DNA of 64,000 nt from Gnomoniopsis sp. IMI 355080 (taxonomy: Eukaryota > Ascomycota > Sordariomycetes > Diaporthales > Gnomoniaceae): contig JAPEVC010000190.1 in the NCBI GenBank assembly GCA_027946555.1, positions 1 through 64,000 on the forward strand. Reading direction: 5' to 3'. This document shows positions 36,736-47,000 of the stretch, one piece after another; within the stretch, counting starts at the first letter, position 1, and each line of letters starts with the position of its first letter. The position numbers and the translations under genes are program-made. The notes beneath the pieces are model-generated. The model had not been told where the DNA came from. It did not search any database and was given only the letters and a program-made list of their open reading frames with translations.

Positions 36736-38334
36736 GAATTTGGAATGAATTATGGAAGCTTCTCTAGGCTGAAACAGTCGTTATACCAAGGTAGTCTCCA
36801 TTTTCTGGCGAGTACTGAACTGAGGAGACCGAGAACAAGTAACATGCGGCTAGCCAGGACCGTGCGAGAGCTTCCAGGAACACGGATCTGTTGGGAGCAA
36901 AAGTTCTAGATAAACTGAACAGTTCGGAAAGACTGCCTTGAATTTCTACATACATTGCAGAGTTCCGCGCTGTGCTTCACGTATTTGATAGTTGAGTATA
37001 ATCTGTTCAACGGGATCCACCGGACGAATATACCCGGACCTGTTTTATGCCTCGTACTTTCATAGTCTGTACTTAAATGTCAATGTTAGAGTTCAAACAG
37101 ATCAATATGTTCGTCTCTTGAAAATCATTTTGCCTGGGCCGCGGGCCGTACTACAAAGGTACTACAAAGACCTCGTACATATTGTCATTGCCGTCAATTC
37201 AGTAAACCAACTGGACCGCACTGCTGGGCATCAAAGTGTACACTGAGAATCTCATCGCCATCGTTCTATAAGGGTATGGTGCAAGAGCCACAGAAGAAAC
37301 AGAGGCCAAACAGTAGCCTAATGAAAAGGAAGATTTCGAGTCCCTCTGAATTTGTCCCATGTATTATCCACCACCTAGACCGGAAGCAGCTGGTGGCAAG
37401 CTCAAATACTTGCATCTTTGAGTCTACTTCGTGATGGATCAATCTGTGCCAACTGTATTCAGTGGATTCATACGGTGCTTATCGGAATGCAAATATTGAA
37501 GAATCTGATTATACGAACGTCTATGTCACCTTTGTGCCTTACAAAAAGCTTCTACCCAACTTGGTCTCGGACTTGTTGTGCAGGACTAGTCCCACCAGTA
37601 CTTGAACGTTCACGTATTAACCCCTACAAGGTTGCGACTAGTAATACGGCAGCTAGATGTGGAACTAGATTGTCTTGTTCAAATTTCAAGGCATTTCAGT
37701 TACATACTAAATCCTTATGCTACTGGGTAGGTAGTCGAAACTTGTACCGCATACATAGGTACCTACCTCCCCAGGGGCATGACTTCTGCCACACCAAGGT
37801 TTTCGAAAGCCTACACAATTATCTGACATTCTCCTTTATCTCCGGAGTATTACGGCATAATACATCAGTATGACTGCCTGACTGCATGTGACGAGTAGCT
37901 GACAGAAGCTTGACATTTATCAGTCAGGCTTTGGAGCTGCCGCTGTGTCAGCTTTCGGAAATAGTGGTTCTCGGCCATGATCCTACATGTACCTTGGGGC
38001 GGGAATAGCACCAAATCTATGTTCTCACAAGGTGTAAAGCCGAGTTCCAAGATAGAATTGACTGGGGAAGCAGGTGATGGTAATAGCCCCTACGTGAGTT
38101 TCGACTCCCAATGGAAATTCACTCAGAGGTTCGCTCATTGAATCGCACAAGCATGCAGCCCAGCGAACAGCGTTTTCGATCAGCAGCTCTCAATACAGTT
38201 TTGCCTTAAGACACATTCTCCATATACTTTCTCCTCGTTTTCCTTGCCAACTTAGGCCTTCCATAATCAACCAGGACAAGAGGTTCACAAATTACTCAAC
38301 TATATTCGAGGACAGCATCTCAGAAACTTCAAAC
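36736..38334. other. Intergenic region, 1.6 kb
   Basis: No gene is recognised. Open frames here (for example 37418-37873, which opens at TTG) have no domain content. TGACTGCA, the reverse complement of TGCAGTCA, is at 37879 with a related TGACTGCC at 37871, about 450 bases before the DUF3237-like paralogue B. Confidence 0.5.
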
Positions 38335-39003
38335 ATGGTTCAATGTGGATTCAACCAACTGATACCGGCTTTGGTTTTCAACGTGAGTGTCCTCGCAAAC
38401 GTTCCACTAAACATCCAAAAAAATCTCATCTCCGCAGCAAATAAACCCATCTGATAGGCAAGTCAGCTTCGAATATTTGCTCTTTATCCGATTGGCAAGC
38501 TCCCTGGGGGTCAGTACTGGTCTAACGGCAACGCCATGGGAAGACTAACATCTGTCCCGGGATCCACGATGGACCTGAATGCCACCATCGTCCACATGGA
38601 CGACTTCAGCGTGGTCAACTCAGCGGACGGCCCATATGATCTGAGTGCGCGAGGGATACTGGAGACCGACGACGGACATTTTATCAGCGTCACAGGGTTG
38701 GGGATGCTGGCCAATACGCCGCACATCCAGGCCATCCTCACCAACGAGACGGCAGTCGAGCCCACGCAATGGGGAGAGATACAGACCTTGACGACGTGGA
38801 GCTTTCAAGCATCGGGGCCGTATGCTGCCTTGACGGAGTCCACCTTCTTCGCGAATATCAGGCTGTTCCCGTCCAATAATGAAGACACGGCGGCCTATGT
38901 TGAGTATCGACTGAGCAAGGTGCTGCCGGGTCCAGTGTGCACGTCCCCATTGGAAGATATGGAGGCGCAGCGAGTCGTTGGGACGGCGACTGACGAATTG
39001 TGA
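38335..39003 (+). CDS. DUF3237-like protein, paralogue B
   Basis: Exons 38335-38382 and 38467-39003 give 194 residues. The N-terminus MVQCGFNQLIPALVFN, joined to LRIFALYPIGK, matches paralogue A at 25123, and intron 1 sits at the same codon. The second intron of A is absent here, where the frame runs through AILTNETAVEP. Family motifs: GGQYWSNGNAMG, ARGILETDDGHFISVTGLGM, SFQASGPYAALTESTFFANIRL. The C-terminus is about 19 residues longer than in A. There is no signal peptide. The retained pair on either side of the A-T-R, MDR, P450 and MFS genes argues for an old duplication inside the cluster. The reaction is unknown. Confidence 0.8.
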
Positions 39004-39429
39004 ACGGACAGTTGAGATTTCCCAGTGTTGTCCTAGGTTTCATGACGCAGACCCATAGTTGCTTGTGCTATTTCTTTTCTCTAATCAAATTAAGTCGTTT
39101 TTCTCCCAGTGTATAGCGGTTGGAAAATACAATTACAAAAATAGTAGGAACAACAATATTGACGCTGGCGGCGATGATTCAATTTGAAGTAGGGCGTTTT
39201 CAGTTCGATGGGCACATCAAGCATGTTCAATATTGCCCGCTGCCTGACCAGAAGATATACTGCGAGTAATGAGGTATATAAAGATTTAATGTTGCCCTAC
39301 CTACACTGCGCCGTGAACCAACTTCACATCTTTTCTCACTCTTCACTCTCCACAAACCTACTGACTGGATATTCGACACGCTAGACACTGCTGCAATAAA
39401 ATAACGAAGATTGTTAGATTTCAAGGATC
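39004..39429. other. Intergenic spacer between convergent genes
   Basis: A tail-to-tail spacer of about 430 bases between DUF3237-like paralogue B and the crotonase gene. Nothing is recognised. Confidence 0.6.
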
Positions 39430-40416
39430 CTACGCAATCGACCCATCCCACTTATTATACAGCGCCATCACGCTCTCCCCTAAGCCCAGCTCGTAATGAT
39501 TCTCGTCTTGATCCCCGCTCAATTCCAAAAACCTGCGAACATTGGCCTGCTGCTCCTCACCCTGCTCGATATCATAGAATGCATCAAAGTCCAACTGGAA
39601 GGCATCGTTGGGCGGGTTTAAGAAACTCAGCACCGACTTGGTCTGGTTCAGTGCGACGCGCGGGAACAGTGCGATGCGCTGCGCCAGCTCCAGCACTCCC
39701 TCTCGCAACCCCTGTGAGTCGTCGTAGTACTTGTTGTAGAGACCGAGGGCCTCGCCCTGGGGGCCCGTGAAGGACTTGGCCGCCAGTAGATACTCCATAG
39801 CCTTGGCCTTGCCGAGGATGGCGCCCATGAACGTCTGGCCACCGCCACCGGCGACTAGGCCGAGGGCCTCTTCGAAGGATCCGGTGCGGGCTCGCGGGCC
39901 CACGAACCGCATGTCCATCTGGGCTGCTATCTCGTTGCCGGCGCCGAAGGCGCGTCCATCGATCTCGGCGATGAAGATGGTGGACGTGATATTCTGGATC
40001 AACTGGGTGAATCGTATGTAGTCTTTTCCCAGCTGTTTTTTGGCGTCCGTGATTGGAGTCTTGAGCGTCCTCATGTCGATGTGTCCCAGCCAAAAGTTTG
40101 GGTTGGACGAGTCGAAGATGACCACTTTGGGGGTGGATTCGCTCACATTTTGCAGGGGAATCAAGAAATTCAGTAGGTCGTCGGCGAACCGTCGATCCAC
40201 AAAGTTCACCGCCCCGTTGTTTATTGTGGCTCGGGTGATGTTTGGGGACGGATAAGTGAACGTCAAGGTGCCATGGGTGGATACATCTGCCAGTGGCGCA
40301 TGATGAAGCTGGCTGAGTTGTATCTGTTGTGGCTGCACAAAAGTGTATGCTGATCCTAGACAGGAAAGTGTAAGGAATCGTAATAGAAGGTGAAGCAAGG
40401 GACTCGGGGATTGCAT
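39430..40416 (-). CDS. Crotonase-fold (enoyl-CoA hydratase-like) protein with signal peptide
   Basis: Intronless, 328 residues from the ATG reading MQSPSPLLHLL. An upstream in-frame ATG at 40485 exists but would place a charged stretch before the signal. Residues 1-25 are a clear signal peptide (LLHLLLRFLTLSCLGSAYT). The crotonase core follows: NPNFWLGHIDM, then AEIDGRAFGAGNEIAAQMDMRF with the oxyanion-hole Gly and Glu162, and SFEEALGLVAGGGG with Glu182/183. Both Glu positions used by enoyl-CoA hydratase are thus occupied. Several N-x-S/T sites are present. Crotonases usually work on CoA thioesters in mitochondria, peroxisomes or cytosol, so secretory targeting is odd. A role as a hydratase, dehydratase or cyclase on the free pathway intermediate is inferred from its place in the cluster. 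Confidence 0.85.
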   Translation of the reverse strand: MQSPSPLLHLLLRFLTLSCLGSAYTFVQPQQIQLSQLHHAPLADVSTHGTLTFTYPSPNITRATINNGAVNFVDRRFADDLLNFLIPLQNVSESTPKVVIFDSSNPNFWLGHIDMRTLKTPITDAKKQLGKDYIRFTQLIQNITSTIFIAEIDGRAFGAGNEIAAQMDMRFVGPRARTGSFEEALGLVAGGGGQTFMGAILGKAKAMEYLLAAKSFTGPQGEALGLYNKYYDDSQGLREGVLELAQRIALFPRVALNQTKSVLSFLNPPNDAFQLDFDAFYDIEQGEEQQANVRRFLELSGDQDENHYELGLGESVMALYNKWDGSIA

Positions 40417-41345
40417 TTTGATATACTTGAGATGACTTGTCCGAGGGCTGTGGGTTGGTCTTTTCTGAGCTCTTTCTACCTGCAACCACTTGCTTGCACT
40501 AAAAGGATGATGATAAAGTTTTGGTCATACGACCGACAAGAGCAACTGTATATAGAAAGCACATGATAACAAATCAACTCCATTCTCCGTTGTCTCCGTC
40601 CTTACGGCCGACGCGGCTGTGGAATTCGTGCTCGCCGTAAAACACCTAGTCAGGAGGTATGGTGTCGAATCTTCAATGACGGCAGAAGTTCCTCCCATGC
40701 TTTTGTCAGCTTGGCTTACTTGTACATCGTTTCTGACATCCAAGCTCCATGTCAGATACTTGTGTAACTGTCAGACTTGAAAGTTGCGTTAGTGTGATGT
40801 CTTCGTATTCGATATCGCCCACAGGTACCTTTATTGCATGCCTACACGCTATCACGCATAAGTACATGCCCGTATGCAGGCATACGTGAATATCCTCGTC
40901 GTCCGTCTGCCCGCTTTCGTGAAATGGCATTTCGACACTTGTCGAGCATCTGTGTTGATACTAAGATTTTCCACAGGTGTTCGGCACTGGTAAACTAACT
41001 TGAGTAGAAACAGGCTGGCTCACGTCGTATGGGCGCTCATGCTTCGGCAATGCTACCCGTAGTTTGCCTCAGTAAATCACAGAGACCACCATAGGTATAG
41101 CCCGGTAGCCGGGAATGCTTCGGGAATGCTTTTGGAAATGCTCAGACATACCGTATTACGGTATTGTCATAACTGCACCTGCCACAGGCTTACCCTATAG
41201 AAGGCTTTCATTTATACACTCCTGAGTACTTTCATCGTGGGGTTCCTAAACTCCTGAACTCGACAGTCTTCTACTTGCATCGTATTTTTCGCCATGCAAC
41301 ACAGCACTATCGCAACGATTTCCTCCCTCTATGATCCTCAATTTC
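40417..41345. other. Intergenic region, 0.93 kb
   Basis: Holds the promoter of the crotonase gene and the 3' side of the BBE-like gene. No gene or clear repeat is seen. Short ATG frames here lack domains. Confidence 0.5.
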
Positions 41346-43244
41346 TCATCCATCAAACTCAAGCTCATCCACAAAAGGTTGATATCCATTGAACAAACCT
41401 TCGGGATCGTATTCTTGTTTGAGGCGCCTGAGCTTCTCTAACCGCCATGGTTCATAGCCATAAAGTGCTTCAGGAGGATCTTTGGAGCCGTGGCCATAAT
41501 TGACGTACTGCTGAAGCCGCCCATACCCCGATGTTTCAATGAATTTGTCTTGTTGTTCCGACAACCAGGCATCAAAGAGACCCTCATTGACTGGGCTCTT
41601 GTAGGCGGCCTCGATCATGCTGTCCAGATGTGAGCCAGTCATCCCCAACTATAAGGTTGAATCCACTTACAGAAAATGCTGAGACCCATGCCGCCATGGG
41701 TAGGCTGTTGCATCTTCTGGAAATTCACGGACACGTCGTTGGGGAAAGGATTCAAACATCAAGCTGAACATGGCTTGGCCATCGTAGTTTTCGTTCATTG
41801 CTCTCCACCCGTCAAAGAAGCTGCGCATGGTGGGAATGTCGTACTGCTTCACATTTGCCGCATAAAAGTTTTTGATTGGGAATCTTGCCCACCCCGCAGG
41901 TGTACATAAGATGTTATTCAGTCCGTTGTAAGTGGCCCAAGGGAGAGCATCCCACAAGACGATTTTGGTGTCCTTCCAGACCGGTGATATGTTGTCAAAC
42001 GGCTCGATAAACAGCACTGCATCTTCCTCGGGACCAGAATATACCACATTGATATTGATTGTGGGCTAAAGGGTTGCAAGTCAGCCTCATGCTCAGTGTC
42101 TACCCAGGTAGGTGGCTATTGCGCATGGCTAGGACTATCTGATCGGGGAGACACTCACTTTTCCACCCGCACCTCGCCGTCGACCTATCACGAACACGGC
42201 AACCTCGCTGGGCATTGGGTCGGAAATGGAGTTCAGTACTTCGAAAACGGCTTCCAACTTCTCCAGGTCAAACTCGAAGTCTACAACAAGGTGCCGGCCG
42301 TCGTTGAGGCGCGGATACACTTGATAAGTGGCCTCGAGGACGATGCCAAAATTGTGTCCGGCTCCACGGAGAGCCCAAAAGAGATCTGGATTGTTGGCTT
42401 CGGCGACTTCAATGACGGTGCCATTTGCAAGCAACAGACGGGCGGAGACCATGTTGTCGTTGAGGTACCCATACTTGCCCTGAAGTCGACCAATGCCGGC
42501 ACCAAGCGAAACACCCAGGACGCCAGTACACGGGCATGAACCAACCGCTTCCGGTATGTTAGATTTCTTCATAACAGTGGGTTTCGATATCTCTCTCGTG
42601 GAAATCCAAACTCGGTGGGTCCAACTTACTAACTTCCATCCCATTCTCATGGGTCGCGTTTGCAAACTCTCCCGTTGAGATACCACCACCTACAGTCATT
42701 TGACGTTTCGTTTCATCGAATGTTGCCTTGTTCAATCCACGCATGTTGATACTAATTGCATTCGTGACCCGCCGGAGAGAGGTGGTTAGGCTGTGGCCAC
42801 CGGCCCGCGCAGCGAAGGACAGACCCCTTGAGCGAGCATAATTCACCTGCTGAGTGATCAGTTGCGGTGATACAATCGCCTATAAGGATTGAAACTCACC
42901 GTCTCAATTACATCCTGCTCCTCCGCAACCTGAACAGCAGCAATGTATTGTGGTCGCTTGTAGTCGGTATAACGAACGTCAAACGCTGTGAACGCCTCTT
43001 CTTCCCGCAGAAAAATATTAGACATCGACGAGAGACGTTTCTGGAGTTCTTGTTTGACGATCAGTCCGTAGGATGAAGACTGCTGCTGCATGTCTACACT
43101 GAAGAATGCTGTGTTCGAGAGCACATGCTGCTGCGCTTCGGCAGCCGGTGAGAATAGCACTGATGCATTCTCTCCTGATACCTTCCACATCCAAAAGGTG
43201 AGAATGAATCGTGAAGCTAGGATCCATCTAGAAGCCTGCGACAT
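41346..43244 (-). CDS. Berberine-bridge-type FAD-linked oxidase
   Basis: Five exons: 43244-42900, 42846-42630, 42547-42159, 42065-41671, 41619-41346, giving 539 residues. The N-terminus (MSQASRWILASRFILTFWMW) looks like a secretion signal. The FAD-binding (PCMH) domain shows the covalent-flavin His133 in RAGGHS and Cys192 in GSCPCTGVLG, so the bicovalent attachment of BBE-type enzymes is possible. GAGIGRLQGKYG and RGAGHNFGIV follow. The BBE C-terminal block YVNYG and the final YDPEGLF are present. These enzymes oxidise C-C, C-N or alcohol groups with oxygen, often with ring closure. It diverges from the PKS gene across 826 bases and is very probably a pathway oxidase acting in the secretory system. 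Confidence 0.9.
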
Positions 43245-44070
43245 TTTGGAGCGATGTGTGCCTCGATAGACTAAGGCTGCCCATAGAGCGGTTGGGCCAT
43301 TCAAAGCTACGTGCAGATGCCAAATTCGGTATCTATGTAGTCTCCCTACGCAACTCAAATACTTCTACACAATTCAAGCAGCTGCATCTGAAGCACTAAT
43401 AGAAAGATTAAGAAACAACACGAACCGATAGTCTCCTTGTACCTAGATCTGCCCTCAAAGCTGTGTGGCGAAACCGGTCACCTGGGTCTTAGCACTTCCA
43501 CACCACCATGGTTCAAAGCATTGTCAGGGAAAACGCATTCAAACATGACATGCGTGCATCATGCTGTCATTCTTTGCATGAGTGTCAGCTATTATGTCAC
43601 TCCATTTCCTAGGCACTCTTGAGCTCTACATGCTTCTCCGTGATCCGGCCGTCAGGTCCTGAGGTCATCCCTGACGAGTGCGCCATCTGCAAATGTCAGA
43701 GGGGCTCGCGCCCTTAAGCTATTATACTTAGTCAAACATGTTGTACCTTGTCAGACCTGTTGTTTCTTGTCATCAGGAACCATGCTTACCTAGGTACCTG
43801 GGCATGCAATCACAGCCTCATGACAGTCTATCAATCGCCTATCAGCGCCAACCATGGCGGATCATGTCATGCTTTCAGCGACTCTCGTCCACGAAACCAG
43901 TGACAAAAAAGGGTGACTGATAATTTTGGCATTTTTCACTATAGATTATACCTGCCTCGTTTCCTGTTTGTATCTGTCTGGAGTTTCTAAGAGTGACGTT
44001 GCCTGGAACCAAAACCTTGAACACATCTAGGCGACTTTACTTAGCTATCCAAGTATTCAACAAACACAAG
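43245..44070. promoter_or_regulatory. Divergent promoter region, BBE oxidase (-) / HR-PKS (+)
   Basis: An 826-base head-to-head spacer between two core pathway genes. It carries an ACCTAGGT palindrome overlapping GGTACC at 43788-43799. I did not find CTGCRGTCA here. No gene is recognised. Confidence 0.45.
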
Positions 44071-47000
44071 ATGGCACCAATCTCGGTCACTGAAACACCA
44101 ATCCCGGATGCACCGCAGCCTGTTGCCATAATAGGCATGGGTGAGTTGTTCCCCGTTGGAGACTTGCATATATCTAACCTGCCATGAGGGACTAGGTTGT
44201 CGATGGCCCGGTGATTCCGAGACCCCTTCGGAGTTGTGGGACTATCTTGAATCAAAGAGAAACTCTTACAGCAAGTTCCCCAAAGACAGGATCAATAGAG
44301 ATGCCTTCTACCACCCCGATGGCAATCGGCCAGGCTCCTTCAAGACCGAGGGCGGTTGCTTCCTCAAGTCCGATGTGCGCAATTTCGATGCAAGTTTCTT
44401 CGGGATCCATCCCAAGGAGGTTCTCACTCTCGATCCGGCGCAGAGGAAATTCCTCGAGGTCGTCTTTGAAGCCTTCGAGTCCGCGGGCGTGCCGCTTGCG
44501 AAGCTCTCAGGCTCCAACACCGGGACGTTTGTTGGCAACTTCAATTACGACCACCAGCTGATGCACTACCGTGACCCGGAGAACGCCTTGCCGTACTCTG
44601 TCACGGGAAGTGGTATAACGATTCTGAGCAACCGCATCAACTACGTGTTCGATCTCAAGGGGCCATCCATGACCCTCGATACCGCTTGCTCAAGTTCCCT
44701 CTACGCACTGCACCTTGCTTGTGCCGCTATACAAAGCGGAGATTGCGACGCCGCCATCGTTGGGGGTACCAACCTCATCCTGACACCGGAGTGTCAGATT
44801 TTCTCCTCTGTTCTAGGGGCTGTGTCGCCCACTTCAGTTTGTCATACCTTCGATTCGCGTGGTGAGTAGCAACATAATACCCTCACTCCATTAGAGATTT
44901 ATCCTGTGTCTTGTTGGCAAGCGCGCTGATTGTCCATGTCCGAACATCAGCGGATGGATACGCTCGCGCCGATGGTATCGGTGCGCTCTATATCAAGAGG
45001 CTCTCCTCTGCCGTAGCAGACGGTGATCCTATCAGGGCTGTCATTCGTGGCACTGCGTTCAACGCAAATGGTCGGACGGGAGGCATCACGCACCCCAGCC
45101 ATGACGGCCAGGAGATGTGCATACGGCGCGCCTATGAGCGTGCTGGGGGGTTGGACATCTCGCTCACAGGATATTTTGAATGCCACGGCACGGGAACCCC
45201 TGTTGGGTAGGTCACTACCTGTTATCAAGCAGACAACCCTCGCCGCACCCATTCATTTTTCCGGTGCTTTCCAGTCGAGATGCCCATGCTGATCAACATC
45301 TAACCAAGCGACCCCATCGAAGTATCAGCACTAGCAAGCATTTTTGCTGAGGATCGGTCAAGTGCAACCCCGCTGCTGATCGGCTCCATTAAGTCAAACA
45401 TGGGACACAGCGAGCCTGCCAGCGGTATTTGCGGGGTGATGAAAGCTGTGCTGGCCATCGAACGCGGTGTCATACCACCCACCATTGGCATACAGAATCT
45501 CAACCCAAACGTGGACTTGAAGGACGGTCGGTTGAAGATCGTCACCGAGAGCACACCATGGCCGGATCTACCTGTCCGAAGAGCAAGCATCAACTCGTTC
45601 GGGTATGTGGTTTCCAACATCCCTCATTGTTGGGATACCTACCAGGTCACCTGTGCAGTACCCAAGTATCCGCATTGATAATTCCAATTACTTCTTCCCT
45701 CTAAGACTGGACCACTCGCTGACTTGATATGTCGCCAGCTATGGTGGTTCAAATGCTCACGTAGGTTTCCCTGCTGGACATTGCAGTACAGCAGTCTGCT
45801 TTTCCCCCAATATTAACATTATGATGTGCGTAGGCTATCATCGAATCAATAGAGACACTACTCCCTGGCTATCGATCCCGTCACCAGAGCAGTAGTGAGG
45901 AGTACGATGCTTTAGAGACGTTGGCGAGGAGGAATGGACTAACCAATGGATCGTCTACAACTACTTCTATGCCCCATCATACAAACGGAATCGTCAATGG
46001 CAAGGCCAATAGCAATGGTATTACCAACAGCTCGATCGCGGCCAGAGGCGCACCGAGCAACTCGATCATTTTCGGGAAAAGATTATCAGGAGAGTCATCG
46101 AAAACCAAGTTCCTACTGCCCTTTTCGGCACACAATGAGAAGACATTACATGCCAACTACGATGCATTATCTACATCCTTTGCAAAGTGGAATGCCGTCG
46201 ACATCGCGTACACACTGAGTGTAAGGCGAAGTTTCTTGCACTATCGCTCTTTTGCTGTCATTACAGAACCCGCTGCGGCCGAGGATGGCTTTGGTGGGTT
46301 GCCGGAAGAGCGGCCGGTTGTGTCCAAGGTGCCCGCGACGACGGCGCCCACGCTGGGATTTGTCTTCACGGGGCAGGGTGCGCAGTGGCCGCGCATGGGT
46401 GCCGAGTTGATGGCCGAGTACCCAAGCTGTCTTAGCACGGTGCGACGGCTAGATCAATATCTTGACGATCTCGACGAGGGCATCAGTCGGGGTTGGAGCA
46501 TCGAAGAGGCCCTGAAGCAAGACGCCGAGCACAGCCTGGTCCACCAAGCGGAGCTGTCGCAACCGCTGGTTACAGCGCTGCAGATCATGCTTGTCAACCT
46601 GCTAGCACTTTGGAACGTGGCGCCACGTGCTGTCATCGGACACTCTTCAGGAGAAATCGCAGCCGGCTACGCCGCGGGACTCTTGACGGAACAAGAGGCC
46701 ATGATTGCGTCGTATCTTCGCGGCAAGGCTGTCGCAGACAACGCGGCCTCAGGGCTCATGATGGCGGTTGGTGGTCCGATTTCCCAGATCCAGCCTCTGG
46801 TTGACGAGCACGGCGAGTCCAAGATCACTATTGCGTGCCACAACTCCCCAGAAAGCCATACTCTGAGTGGTGATGCGGAAGCCATGCTCGAACTAAAGGC
46901 CAAGCTTGACGAGAGGAAGGTATTTTGCCGCATCCTACAAACGAACAACAACGCGTACCATTCTGATCATATGCGGGCTCTGGGGCCTCGATACGAGCGC

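Noticed and set aside
37418..37873. 151-codon open frame in the 36.7-38.3 kb spacer
   Set aside because: It opens at TTG, not ATG, and shows no domain.
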